Positions 33,760 to 45,027 of a stretch of 64,000 nt of DNA are shown in pieces; position 1 is the first letter of the stretch, and each line of letters starts with the position of its first letter. The translations under genes and the position numbers were made by a program. Origin of the DNA: Lineus longissimus. Lineage: Eukaryota; Nemertea; Pilidiophora; Heteronemertea; Lineidae. The notes under the pieces were generated by a model, which saw nothing but the letters and a program-made list of their open reading frames with translations, was not told the DNA's origin and made no database searches. The stretch lies in contig NC_088310.1 in the NCBI RefSeq assembly GCF_910592395.1, positions 12,595,501-12,659,500 on the forward strand. Direction: 5' to 3'.

Positions 33760-35571
33760 GGATTTTTGAATGATAGTTTTGTCCGAGGCCGTTGACCGTG
33801 GAATGTATACGTTTCCTTTGACTTTTTGGGTCTTTTATTGTGGCTTGAGCATCTACTTTGCCAGTCTGGTCCACTTTGTACTGGAAAAAAATCAAGAGAA
33901 CCTCAAGGATACTTCAAGCCAATCAATCTGAATCAAGGTCATAATAAGCTCTGCGGTATTCAAACATTGTGTTAATCAGACGAATGGAATTGAGCCATAA
34001 GGAAATATTCTGCTACCAGGCTTTTCCTTAATATCTGCTTCAATTCAACTTCGTCATTTTAAAATCCTGTCACAATGCTAGTCGTATCACACACAATCTA
34101 AGAACTGTGAATCAATGTGAGTACAATGAATCCAACAAATATTAGAGTGAACTGACTTTGAACTGAGAGAAAGTGCTAAGCAAGCAAGGTGAGATTCCTA
34201 AGGATATCTGCAGAAGGTAAAGGAATCTTTGTAGAAAGTCCCAGCATTCTATTTGATTCAGAACTCTGCTTTGATTGCAACTGCATTAGAAATAGTGACT
34301 TTGCACGAAGATATGTTTCCTGTGCTAAATGCAGTGGAATGGAGTGCAGAAAAGTTATGTCATGAATGATCTCACGTATGAACTCTTTGCTTGCTGCCAT
34401 TAGACCTTGACTCTCAAACATGTTAAAGCCTGTACCAATTTTGTGTAGAAAAAATATCCCATGCTGTTACATATTGCCTTATTTTGGAGTGGTTGTGGTT
34501 AATTCTAACTTTGGAATGGAATAGAATGCTGGCATGCCTGGGGTTGTGTTTGAGGTAGGTATCATGAGCATTATTCACATATCTTGAATATCAGAGCAAT
34601 CTTCAAGATTTCTTAGCAATGTGGATGAAAGTATAGGCGTATAATATTCAACATAGGATCATGAATATGCCAATAATTGAAGGGATAGAGAAGTAGTAGG
34701 CATGGTAGGGGGGAATTTTTTTCATGAGGTCTTAGCCTCTGTCTATTTGTCTTTTTCACTTTCAAGCTCTGTAGTGTAAGTGTTAGTAGCCCTCAGGGGC
34801 CTGTGAATACGAAGTAAAGGGGTAGACCGTTCGATTGAATCATGGTGGTCCAATTTAATCATGGTCGGATTAAATGCAAATCCACCTGTACACAATGTCA
34901 TAGTGCAGTTATTAAGCGTAGGAATTTGCTGAAAGTTGCTATTTATGGTGTATATCAATCTACACAACGGTTATGTTTTTTAGTTTTAATTCAGTGTGTA
35001 TTTTCGAAACAGGGAATTTTCCTGGTGCTAGGTACACCCCTGGTATCTTTGGTTTCATAGAATTCAATGGTAAAGAAAAAGTGAGCTGCATGATGCCATT
35101 GCCATCGGCATTGGTGAAAGTTTTGTGAAGGAAATGAACTTTCGATAATTTGGACAAGAACCTGTCGTCCCATCTTGACCACCAAGGTTTTTGCATCTTA
35201 ATACTAGGATTTAAAATTGGATGAATTACAAAGGAGATTTGGCGATGGAAGATTGGCCAAGCGTGTTTAGGCATTGATATTAAGGCTGGCATGGGAATAG
35301 ACATGTGCTACTGGATACTTGAGCACTGTTGTATGCATGGCACCCAAAACTCAAGTGTGCTTGGAACATGAAAAAAACAAGAATATCAATGGAATCCTTC
35401 ATGGGTATTACTGCCTGACTATGTTAAAACGCAGTAAATACCATGAAGTTCAGGATGCTGTCGTCCAGGAGGCAAATAAAACATTGTGGTGGCTAAATGT
35501 CCGAGTAGCTAGGGCTTTTTTCCATGGGAGTATGACTTTTTGAAAACGGAATTCGTATTCGGTCATGTAAG
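33760..35571. other. Gene-free stretch
   Basis: About 1.8 kb. Open frames at 34421-34176 and 35304-34960 (minus) have no recognised domain and no clear splice context. Nothing else supported. Confidence 0.4.
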
Positions 35572-35575
35572 TTAA

Positions 35576-35802
35576 GGGTTGGCTATAAGCACCGCCATTT
35601 TGGCTCGAGCTTGAAATCTTGGAGCAACTAGAACTCATTCATAATTCAGTTAATACCAATTTCAAGGCTGGTACGCTGTTGCGTAAAAAACAAAGAACAG
35701 CATACCATCCTTGAAATTTGAATTCACTTTATTTTGAATGAGTTCTAGTTGCGCCAAGATTTGACATTCTAGCGAAAATGGTGGTGCCTATAGCAAAGCC
35801 TT
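35576..35802. mobile_element. Fold-back MITE with about 65 bp imperfect inverted arms and TTAA flanks
   Basis: The left arm (GGCTATAAGCACCGCCATTTT ... AACTAGAACTCATTCA) pairs with the right arm (TGAATGAGTTCTAGTT ... TATAGCAAAGCC) at roughly 80 percent identity. The middle pairs again (TTCAAGGCTGGTACGCTGTT with its near complement). TTAA flanks both ends. Confidence 0.6.
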
Positions 35803-36314
35803 TTAAGCTTTATCCGTGAACAGCGCTTAAGAAATTTACTGAAACTACCCTAGAGATGGTATAGCGTATATAGTGAGAAATAAAGAGGGGCTAAGTTAAC
35901 TTACCGATATTGGGAAATGACCAGCTGTAAGTTGGGTAGACGTTATTGGTACTGGAACGTGTACAACGATAACTGTAGTGAAGAGGCCCGAGTCAGAACC
36001 AAGTCAGAACGGCACCGTAATCTGATTCTCAATCATTGATTTCCTGATACGAGACGACATGGACAAGCATTCTCCAAAACTGGAGTTAGCCTCTTTTGAC
36101 CGTACAACGCGTTTTGGCGGCAGGATTCAAGTAGTCCCGAGCATGTTATTCTTATATCGTAAATAATCAACGTGCAAATTCAATTATTTCGACAAAAAAT
36201 GTGTTTTTATGTCAAATTATCTTGTGTATATCCTAGTCAGTACAGATAACGGAGTTTTTGTTTTTGGCACTGGGCCAACGTTCACAACGATTCAGCTGGA
36301 AGGAGCCTCTGCGG

Positions 36315-36416
36315 TAAACTCGCACAGTGCCGAAATTAAAATTCAATTTCAGACACTGGAATTGGTAAAATTCCGCCATCTTGGATATCGGCATCCTGAG
36401 ATTCAGGTGTTTTCAA
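36315..36416 (+). repeat. Duplicated sequence, left copy, part 1
   Basis: Begins CTCGCACAGTGCCGAAATT and matches 41489-41593 with few changes. The copy is split by two insertions; parts 2 and 3 are at 37408-37648 and 40019-40130. Confidence 0.75.
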
Positions 36417-37407
36417 CGGTAGTTGATAAAGTATGGAATTAGTGAAACCTTGGAAACACTGATAAACCTTGGAATATTCAATGTAAACCATGGAATCACT
36501 GTGCAAATAGCGCGGGAAATCGGGTGCGTTCCTTCCACGATTTATACCCTCCCAACTGACAGTCTCGTCCCAGCTGACTTCATTGATAGCAATTTGCCAG
36601 TTCGTTCAGAAGCCAACATTTTTAATGTGGAGGATGACGTCATCAATTGGCAATGCGCTGTGGTCGTTAAAATATTTTATTTCTCTTCAATGGAAGCAAA
36701 AATTAGTTTTTATGATTGTTTTGTATTCCATAGACGATAAAGTATTATGCTCGGTACCAGATGCACGAGATCATAGGAGAAACACACACGTGAATAAAAA
36801 AACCCGCTTAGAACTGGTGACGTCACAAAGATCTCTGCATCCCTCGATGCGTACTGGAAGATGTAAGAAATCGCTCACGGCGAAGGAAATTTTCATCCGC
36901 AAACTTCGGTGATAAACATACATGACTAGGCTTCTTTTATTCATCGTTTGTTATAAAATATCAGTCAATCATAGACAATTAGGCCTAGACATAGTCGTCA
37001 ACCTTATCCATGCATAATGCATGACAGGCCCCCAACTTCCCAAGCAACTCGTCTGATCGAAAAGGCCCCGTGTGGTGGTGGCGTATTTATAAGCGGAGCG
37101 CTATTGGTCCATATTATGGGTGTGTGGTGGGCGTGTCTTCCCATATTTGGGAGATCAGTACTGTACACTGGAGGCGAGGTACAACTGGGTTGTTTTAAAA
37201 TATAGACTATTGAATCGGATATGCGACAGATTTCTAAATTACCATAAAATTCCGATCTGATCATGTAAGAATAAGCTCCAAATGTTGATTCGTAACCACG
37301 TTAGGTTCGTATGGCATTATTTCATGTTTTTATGCATTTTTAGGACTGATTCCAAGGTTTATCACTGGTTCCAAGGTTTCACTGATTCCAAGCTTTATCA
37401 ACTACCG
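36417..37407. mobile_element. 991 bp TIR element with TTTTCAA target duplication
   Basis: CGGTAGTTGATAAAG at the left is inverted at the right (CTTTATCAACTACCG). Similarity extends about 55-60 bp inward, including repeated AACCTTGGAA units. TTTTCAA flanks both sides (36410-36416 and 37408-37414). The paralogous site near 41585 has a single TTTTCAA and no insert, which confirms the insertion. A 7 bp duplication occurs in P- and related superfamilies; hAT usually gives 8. No transposase is recognised; ORFs inside are short. Confidence 0.72.
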
Positions 37408-37648
37408 TTTTCAACACTGCGTCACCACCACTTCAAACTCCAAAGTCTTATCCAGGCCTAGTAAGTGCCACCTTCTTTCATAAAATGGCTTGTTTTATAA
37501 ATAAATAACAAAATATGATCTTTGTAAATAAAACCCGAGATGTTCTGGTGTGTTTTTACGTGAATTTATTGCAAACTATCAATGCAGCGTAGTGCAGTCA
37601 TCGTGTTCTCGGGCGTAGTGGTGATGCGATAGCCTCTTTGCTATTGTA
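37408..37648 (+). repeat. Duplicated sequence, left copy, part 2
   Basis: Matches about 41587-41792: CTAGTAAGTGCCACCTTCTTTC, AAAATATGATCTT, GGTGATGCGATAG and CTCTTTGC are shared. Confidence 0.75.
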
Positions 37649-37681
37649 GAGTGCGTTCGATTACTTGTCTAGGACATGTCC
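37649..37681 (+). repeat. Harbinger left TIR
   Basis: 33 bp, a perfect inverted match to 39986-40018. Confidence 0.92.
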
Positions 37682-38648
37682 AAGTGTGGTAGTTTGCCGG
37701 AAGTCAGTAGTCGGACCTGGTCCATCATCGTTCGAAAAGTGGTGTTGGACATGTCTAGGACATGCCCTTCTAACCCTCCTCGCTGATGGGGTTACTTGGG
37801 CAAGTGTCCCACAATGCATTGCAGCAACATGGCGTCGATGGCGAAGAAGCTGAAGGTTACGGGCGATACATTCATCTTCGGAATCGATTTAGGCCTATAC
37901 GATCCGCCCAGAGTGTATTGTTTGCTGTAGCAATTGAAACAAGGATGTTTTAGCAAAATTTAGTTTATAAATTGACAGTTCAATCAATTGAATTATTGTT
38001 AGCGGATCGATGATGTATTTTTTTACATATCATGATATTGTACATTTACAACAAGTGAAAAGTCCAAGAGAAAAGAACCTGGAGTGTAAATAGATAACTT
38101 CGTCTCACAGGCATCATTGATGGGCACTGTGTCATTCCTCCCTGACGTAAGGAAGGAAAGGCCCAAAAATTGATTGGATTTCCGGTGATGCCTCTGTCAG
38201 CAGGTTCTTTCCTATGGGACCTCCTGGTACATGTTTATTTTTATACAACTTTTAATTGTTGATTGTTCTCAACAATACATTTATAATATAAAATATATAG
38301 AATATATTTTGTTACTTCGATTTTGTTGCAGAACAGTGTTCGTGTCCGTCATTGGATAACTTGTACTGGGAACATCTCAAAATTGAACTTATCTCAGAAA
38401 AGATAGAACTGTTGCATGCATTTCTTTTTGAAGAGGGACTATAGGGTTGCTGTGGGCATAGTGGGAGCTTGTAAAAGTCTTAGAGTGTTTAATTCGAAAA
38501 ATCGCTTTTGAGGCTTTTTAAATGTCAGGCGAATCCACTTCTTGTTTGCGTCTTTTGGAAATTGTGTTTTTCCATTTCATGCATTGGAGAAGTTCTGTCT
38601 TTTTTCACATAAAACTCTTGTGAGATGCATCCCAATCAGTAGTCACAT

Positions 38649-39818
38649 TTAGTCTCTCCTGGCCAACAGCATTTCTAGTTCCCTACGTTTTTCAATTCCG
38701 CTGGTCCTGTGGTGGTGTGGCCTAGGCATAGCGGCATTCTCTTCATCTAATTGAAGTTCTTCTAGTGTATCGTCATTGTTCTTCAGACAAAGGTTGTGCA
38801 TGACACATGGCGCCAAAATAGAGTGGCACAACAGTTCGAAGTCGGAACAATCAAAGTCCCTTAGCCTTCTGAATCGTCCTTTGAGTTGTCCAAAAGCTCT
38901 CTCAATGGCGACCCTAGCAGAGTTATGTCTCTTGTTGTACCTCTTTTGATCCCTTGTGATATTCCCATAATCCTTATATGGGGTCATAAGCCATGGTTGT
39001 ATCGGGTACGCCGAGTCTCCCAGGAGGAATTCATCCGTTTCAAACTTGGCTGCAGCCTCTTCGAACACTGAGGAGTTATTGAAAACACGGGCATCATGTG
39101 TGCACCCTGGCCAGCCAGTATAGACGTGGGTGAAGGCCAGGGCATCGTCACAGACACCCTGTAGCACAACCGAGTGGAATTTCTTACGGTTTACATATGA
39201 ATTGGGATTCTTCGTGGGGGCTTTGATTTTTATGTGACACCCATCTATTGCCCCAATGGCCCCTGGAAAGTGACTGTACTTTTCGAATCCTTCAGAAATG
39301 TTCACTCTGTTCTCGTGACTTGGCCAGGATATTAGTTTCTTAATGAGGTTGTTCACAACGGCTTTGCAAACTCTGCGACAGATGCAGTGTGTTGTTGACC
39401 TCGAAATCCCGAAGCGATCAGAAATTGATCTAAACGAGTCGGGTGACCCAAGGTACCAGAGGAACACCAAGGTTTGCTTGCCGAGTTCAAATGGAGGACG
39501 ACCAAACCCATGTTGTCCCAGGGCCATCTCTGGACACGGTTGTAGTTCCCCCAATAAGACCTCAAATGTCGTCCTGGAGAGCCGAAAATGCGATCGGAAA
39601 TCATCTAGAGACTGAAGTGGGACCGTCACCTCAGCATAGTTCTCAGTCCTTGGGACTTTGGCACGTCTTTCCTCAGGGAGGTGTCTCTCTAACGATAGGC
39701 CTGCTGTCTCAAGGCTCTCACTGACAAACCTATTCTGTATTATTTGGGTATTTCCCCGGAAAAGGGCTATAGACATGGCCACCATCGTCCTTTTGCGGTT
39801 CGCCTCCATCATGTCCAT
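38649..39818 (-). CDS. PIF/Harbinger-type DDE transposase (HARBI1-like)
   Basis: An intact 389-residue frame without introns. The N-terminal part has FRLSRTTFEVLLGEL and a helix-turn-helix-like segment (RSISDRFGISRSTTHCICRRV, about 130-150). The DDE_4-type catalytic domain follows: AIGAIDGCHIKIKAP (Asp192), CTHDARVFNNS, LLGDSAYPIQPW (Asp268) and ARVAIERAFGQLKGRF (Glu306). Length and motif order agree with HARBI1-like nucleases, which cut and join the TIR ends. It lies inside perfect TIRs in antisense orientation to the left TIR. Intact frame and perfect TIRs suggest recent activity. The start chosen is the first Met; a later Met is also possible. Confidence 0.93.
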   Translation of the reverse strand: MDMMEANRKRTMVAMSIALFRGNTQIIQNRFVSESLETAGLSLERHLPEERRAKVPRTENYAEVTVPLQSLDDFRSHFRLSRTTFEVLLGELQPCPEMALGQHGFGRPPFELGKQTLVFLWYLGSPDSFRSISDRFGISRSTTHCICRRVCKAVVNNLIKKLISWPSHENRVNISEGFEKYSHFPGAIGAIDGCHIKIKAPTKNPNSYVNRKKFHSVVLQGVCDDALAFTHVYTGWPGCTHDARVFNNSSVFEEAAAKFETDEFLLGDSAYPIQPWLMTPYKDYGNITRDQKRYNKRHNSARVAIERAFGQLKGRFRRLRDFDCSDFELLCHSILAPCVMHNLCLKNNDDTLEELQLDEENAAMPRPHHHRTSGIEKRRELEMLLARRD

Positions 39819-39985
39819 TTAGGACAACCAGGACAATGCAGGAGACCAGGACAGACGTTTAGTTACAAAAGAAGACCATAGACGGCGACCATGAAGCGCC
39901 CGGCTACGCCATGACACTTTGCCCTACAGAAACCTCACATGCGTTCGTTTAGCGACTCATGTCTTGGGAGCCCCAGATCGAGGTC

Positions 39986-40018
39986 GGACATGTCCTAGAC
40001 AAGTAATCGAACGCACTC
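39986..40018 (-). repeat. Harbinger right TIR
   Basis: 33 bp, a perfect inverted match to 37649-37681. Confidence 0.92.
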
Positions 40019-40130
40019 GTAAAAATTCTTTACATTTCCACATGCGCGGTACTGCTTTTCAAGATGGTGGCAATTTAGCAGTGCTAGAGCCGTTGTTTAG
40101 GAACGACATCAGCGCCTCTAGTGTCAAGAT
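40019..40130 (+). repeat. Duplicated sequence, left copy, part 3
   Basis: Matches 41790-41893 across CTGCTTTTCAAGATGGTGGC and GTTCTAG/GTGCTAGAG-type sequence to AGCGCCT. Confidence 0.7.
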
Positions 40131-41488
40131 TGCCTCTGCGGATGTCAGATTGCTTTATTGGCACTTTGCCAACCCAATCAGCTGTTTCGCACCGTCGCCG
40201 TACTGACCTAAATTGACAAATATGGTATTTGTGACATGATTTAGGTGACTACACTGACGGTGCGGAAAAGAGTGTCTTAAAGCTGACATGCATGGATAAA
40301 ACCCCAGCGGCTAAGTTACAAAACACAATGCTCTACTACCAAACGTCCAATACTACTTGAAACACGATATACACCCAGCGAGAGGTTTCGCTTGACTGCA
40401 CAAACAAGAAGTTCATCGACGAGACAGGTCAGAGGCGATCCGGTGAAAAGGAAAAAATGAAAAATAATTCTGCTTGCGCGGGTTCGAAGACGAGACCTCC
40501 AGCCCTTCATCCTTACCGTCTTACCCACAGGAGCACGAAACCGCTGCTGAAGATAAAATAACTAGATTCATGAACGGCAAAGAACAAGACAACCTGCGAT
40601 GATTATAGGACCACGTGCCTGTTTCTTTCGAGTTTTTAAGATGCGAAGATTTTGCCCCAGCCTTTGCTATCATCAAAACCATGCGTGCTTTCAGGACCTT
40701 GCTGATGAAAAGGCATTTTACTTTGTATTACTTTCGCGCGAGGTCGCAAGGGGAATACATGTATAGTCATACATGTGAACTGATGTCTATGCGGAGATTC
40801 CACACCCAGCCCTCTGTTAGTGAATACGGTAGCGCCATTGAGGACTGCTGGTAGTCTATGGAGGATGGGCGTTTAACTTAGTCTTTTGTTACTTGACCGC
40901 TAGGGTTTTTATGCATGCATCGTCAGTTTTAACCCGGGGTTTTAACATCTGACTCGTTGGCATGGTTGTGGTTGTCTTCTGGCTACCGCAGTCAATCCTA
41001 TACAATTTCCCAATCTCAAGGATGACGGATGCCGCAATCCGAACAGACTGGGTTGGAGTCTAGTTTTAAGCGGGTATATAGAGAAAGTTTCACATCCTAT
41101 ATAGAAGTGCGAGAAAGGGATTCTGTAATTGCGATTTATGGGACGTGAGATTTGTGACATGTTGGTTAGGAGTGCTTTTAATCATCTTGTACGTTTTTCC
41201 AGATAAATGTTTGTTGTCATATTAGAAAACCGCGTTTTTCATTATTTTCAGGACGCACAAGTTCTGGCGCGAAAGAGGTTTCCCGCCACGTCAGTGCACG
41301 CGGAAGTCCAAGTTCAGGTCACCGCGCAATTTGATGATGGAAACGATTTATTCTTATGGGGAAACGCAGAGTTTTTGTCAGTTGTTTCTCTCATAAAACG
41401 CATTGATAAAGTGATATGGAATTCGGTTTCTTCAGTAATCCACTGCACCCGGTAGCTGTGCCGACACTGATGGAACGATGATAGTCGA
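40131..41488. other. Gene-free stretch between the duplicated copies
   Basis: No supported gene. An open plus-strand stretch at about 41251-41370 after TTATTTTCAG could be an exon but has no recognised domain and no clear partner. Confidence 0.35.
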
Positions 41489-41893
41489 ACTCGCACAGTG
41501 CCGAAATTAAAATTCTATTTCAGACACTGGAATTGGTCAAATTCCGCCATCTTGCATGTCGGGATCGTGAGATTCAGGTGTTTTCAATACTTCACACTCT
41601 AAAGTTTTATCCAGCCCTAGTAAGTGCCACCTTCTTTCGTAAAATGGCTTGTTCTATCAATAAATAACAAAATATGATCTTCGTAAATAAAACCTGAGAT
41701 GTTCTGGTGTGTTCTTATGTGAATTTATTGAAAACTATCATTGCCGCGTGTTCTCAGGCGTAGTGGTGATGCGATAGGCTCTTTGCAATTGTAAAGATTC
41801 TTGACATTTCCACATCCGCGGCACTGCTTTTCAAGATGGTGGCAACTGACCAGTTCTAGAGGCGTTGTAAGGAACGAAATTAGCGCCTGTGGC
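41489..41893 (+). repeat. Duplicated sequence, right (uninterrupted) copy
   Basis: About 405 bp that corresponds to the three separated parts of the left copy. It lacks the 991 bp TIR element and the Harbinger element, preserving both empty target sites. Confidence 0.78.
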
Positions 41894-42273
41894 TGGTTCA
41901 GACCATGAAGTTGGAGTAGGGATGAAAGGTGACGAGAAATGGTCAAGGCCTCAATAATGAAAACAGTATAGGAATCCAATAGATCTGTACAGTTCACTGT
42001 ACGTTTCGATTGGAAGTATAAAAAGTAATAAGAATATGAAGGTGTTCGTATATATATTGTCCAAATACTGAACTACGATACTCTGCCCGCTGCGCAATGC
42101 ATCTGTTTTCCCTTTTCTGAGCCTGATTTTGGAATGACCCGTCAAAGATCTGAAGACGTCATAAGGAATGAAAATGTGTCCAATAAATGAAGTTTTTACA
42201 AAAGTTGCGCTAATTAGGACCAATCACAGCTTCCGATGGCCTCTTAGGGGTGTTTTTGGGGTGATGGGACTCA

Positions 42274-42280
42274 TATAAAA
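42274..42280 (+). promoter_or_regulatory. TATA box of the four-exon plus-strand gene
   Basis: TATAAAA, followed at 42285 by a CRE-like TGACGTAA. Transcription would start about 25-30 bp downstream, placing a short leader with a four-codon upstream ORF (42392-42406) before the proposed start at 42445. Confidence 0.5.
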
Positions 42281-42444
42281 GGCGTGACGTAAGTTTTTTT
42301 CGCCAGATCACTCACAAAATTAAAAAGGGGACCTGTACTGACTCAGTTTCATCAATACACGTAACTCTGGCCACTTCACAAGGAATAAGGAATGTGTCGA
42401 AAGTGAAAATACTGGGAACGCCTACGTGTGCTGGAAAGACGTAC

Positions 42445-45020
42445 ATGGCGTCTGTCATTATCCAAGGCAGAGATCAACATGCGTACAATGTGCATTGGCC
42501 CATGTCAATCAACTGTTCCATATTGAAAGCAGACGCGTTCGTCATGGTTACTGACGGAATCATTACAGAGGAAAGGAAATCCATGCGCCTACAACAATCC
42601 AGTAAAGTAAGTACATTGTACATGTATTCAGTTTTGAATTTTCATTAAACCGCTTGCCGTATTTTTTATTTGTATCAGTTGAAAACGTGAAGTGGTTAAC
42701 CTGGCGCTAGCCTATTACGGGAAAAGACCCACCAACACGGATGTCGTAGTACGAATAAAAGTTTTTGACACAAGTCCACGTGTAACGTAGTAGCGGCGTC
42801 ATACTTTTATGGCGGGCGGGAAAACATTCTGGCAGTAATCAACCTAGCGTAATACAATTAGGGCTCGCGGTTGGCGCTGAGGTGATGCAAAAAACTGAAG
42901 GAACATCGTCGATGGCCATTTGTAAATTGCAAAACGAACAGGCAATTCGTAAATTGCAAAATGAAAGTTAGTGCCAGGTTTATTCAATGGCGATGGCCTA
43001 CTCTAGTACTTATGTTGTGGCTACGTATTTTAATTCTAAAGGTGGCAATATATAAGGTGGTGAGCATAAACTATTGGCCAATTATAAGCTATTCGCTATA
43101 ATGTAATGCAAAAGGACATTGAGCCAAGTTCTAGTTTCTTTTTACATGTTATAAAACCATAGCCCACCAAATGAATACTACATGTATATACAGAGACATG
43201 ATGTTCTGTGACAATTGATACTTGTACAATTGATACAGACATAGCTACAAACGTAAACCTGTAGATGAAATTGTGCTTTTTCAGATTTTCCCTACTGCTG
43301 CCTTTGTCTACAACAATGATACGGAACATTGTTTTTTCAACCCGCCCTTTGTATCACTGCCAGAAGTCATGCAATCTCCGAAGAGGCGCAGGGTTTCTTT
43401 GGAAGGGACTGTGCAATCGGTAAGTCAGTTAAGTGACCTAAACAGTTGCTTTTGGTGCCTTGGATACTGGCACAATGTGTTTTGCCGGTTAGGTGATTTC
43501 AGTGAATAAAACAAAAGTAGAAGAAGATCTAATCATTGCAAATTTCCTATTGCAGTATTTTTACGATGATATCTTTCATATCTTGTGGAATTTTCGTGGC
43601 TTGCTGATTCTCATCTCTGATAGTGAATTGCTGAAACTTTGTTAGCTAATGCTTAGATTTTGCTTCTTCATAGAGTAAGATTCTGCTAATTTCCATGTTT
43701 TATTGTGTGCGTGGGAGGGGGGGCAAATGACCCATTTGGGCGTTTTTCGGTGGTCACCTGTGGGGGGCATGACCATGACTTGATGGCCAAATTAGCTATT
43801 TCGCTGTACAGAAAAGAGGATGGTTCTGAACAGGACCAGACAGATAGTTATGCCAGGACTACTGTGGTTTCCTCTTTTTGTCATAGCCTTGTCTTAGGAC
43901 TAATGTTGTTGTACTAACTGCTAAAGGACTCGCGCCAAATAAAATAATAGCTTTGGTTTAGGTTACTCTACTGAGCCTAATTTTTTTAGTGTTAAAAATG
44001 TAAATAGGTATTACTATTATATTTATGTCATCAATCTATTCAATTTCAGGTTTCCCCCAAAAAGACAGGACCTAATTGGTGCCGCAGGGATGTGAAAGTG
44101 ACTGATGGGTCAACATCGTTATTGGTGAAGTGTTGGGGTGACAATTCGGACATGCTGACTGAGGACGATGTCAACAAATATGCAGTTATCAAAGGCGTGG
44201 AAGTGGACAAGTTTCATGAGTACACTTCTGTGAAAGACACCAAAGAAACTGTAGTTGAAGTAAGTTTAGGGATTCACAGAAACTGTAGTTGAAGTAAGTT
44301 TAAGGAGGGGGGAGTATTAGAACTATTCAAGAAGAAGCTTGGGATACCCAAGAAACTAAAAATGTGCACAAGTAGGAAAAAGAAGGGTGTGAAAGGGGTA
44401 ATTATTATGCATTGGATGGATATTTATTTTCATTCCTTTCATTTTCATTGTTGTGGTGTAAACATGTACTGAGTATTTTGACCAGTAGTCTGTTTTTGGA
44501 TGTGAAATGTTGTGATGTGTTCTTTCCTTAATTTGCATGCACTATTTATAGAGATTAATCAATGACGTCTGTTTTGTCTTTATATGGTGGCTCCTACTTC
44601 ATCACTGCAGGTCTTCGAAATTGTTTGAAAATATACTGAAGAAAGAGTGAATTTGGAATCTAAAAATTGCATCCAAAGTCATTTGCAGAAGTTACATGCT
44701 GGATCATTTTAATGGAAATTCTAGTATATATGGATAATGCATTGTTTGCATGTGAATTGAGGACACACCAGCTTAATTGCTTCAAATGATGATAACATAG
44801 GACTGAGTGATTCTTCAATTTTTTTGAGAAAAGTGAGGAAGTGACGCTTGAGGTCATTGCAATGAAAGAACTCAGCGGAGGCACTATGGAATTCTTGGTG
44901 GTGAGAGATGGAGAAACCGAAACGTATGTGTCTGGGAGTGATTGTGACATTCCCAATTTACAAGTACCATCAACAGTCCAAGTGGTTGTGCAGGAGAAAA
45001 TCATTTTGAGCTTCATGTAA
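42445..45020 (+). CDS. Four-exon gene for a small protein with a probable OB fold
   Basis: Exons 42445-42606, 43285-43419, 44050-44259 and 44829-45020, all with GT-AG borders and phase 0, give 232 residues ending in TAA. The middle (residues about 90-170: LEGTVQSVSPKK, DVKVTDGSTSLLVKCWGD, NKYAVIKGVEVDKF, ETVVE) has the strand pattern and DGS...KCWG core of RPA-like OB folds that bind single-stranded DNA or RNA. Residues 78-82 include a basic KRRR stretch, possibly nuclear. The last exon encodes a beta-rich tail. I do not recognise the family. The start is uncertain: the frame is open upstream without another ATG, and a TATA box lies 170 bp upstream. It may be a host gene or cargo of a neighbouring element. 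Confidence 0.68.
44245..44301 (+). repeat. Tandem duplication of an exon end with its splice donor
   Basis: GAAACTGTAGTTGAAGTAAG occurs at 44245 and again about 34 bp downstream, copying the last coding bases of exon 3 and the GTAAGTTTA donor. Use of the second donor would read into a stop, so the first is taken as the functional site. Confidence 0.75.
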
Positions 45021-45027
45021 AATATAA

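Larger units (their letters stand above)
37649..40018. mobile_element. Complete PIF/Harbinger DNA transposon
   Basis: 2370 bp with perfect 33 bp terminal inverted repeats starting GAGTGCGTTCGATTACTTG (37649-37681 and 39986-40018), flanked by GTA at 37646-37648 and 40019-40021. The paralogous locus near 41790 shows one GTA-containing empty site. Palindromic GGACATGTCC units recur at the TIR inner edge and near 37747. It carries one intact transposase gene on the minus strand. Harbinger elements usually also encode a Myb/SANT-like partner; none was recognised, though a 33-codon frame starts at 37829. Confidence 0.93.

Noticed and set aside
32662-33795. Several long ORFs on both strands (up to 361 codons)
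   Set aside because: They are the same 36 bp minisatellite read in different frames; no start context, no domain and mutual overlap on both strands.
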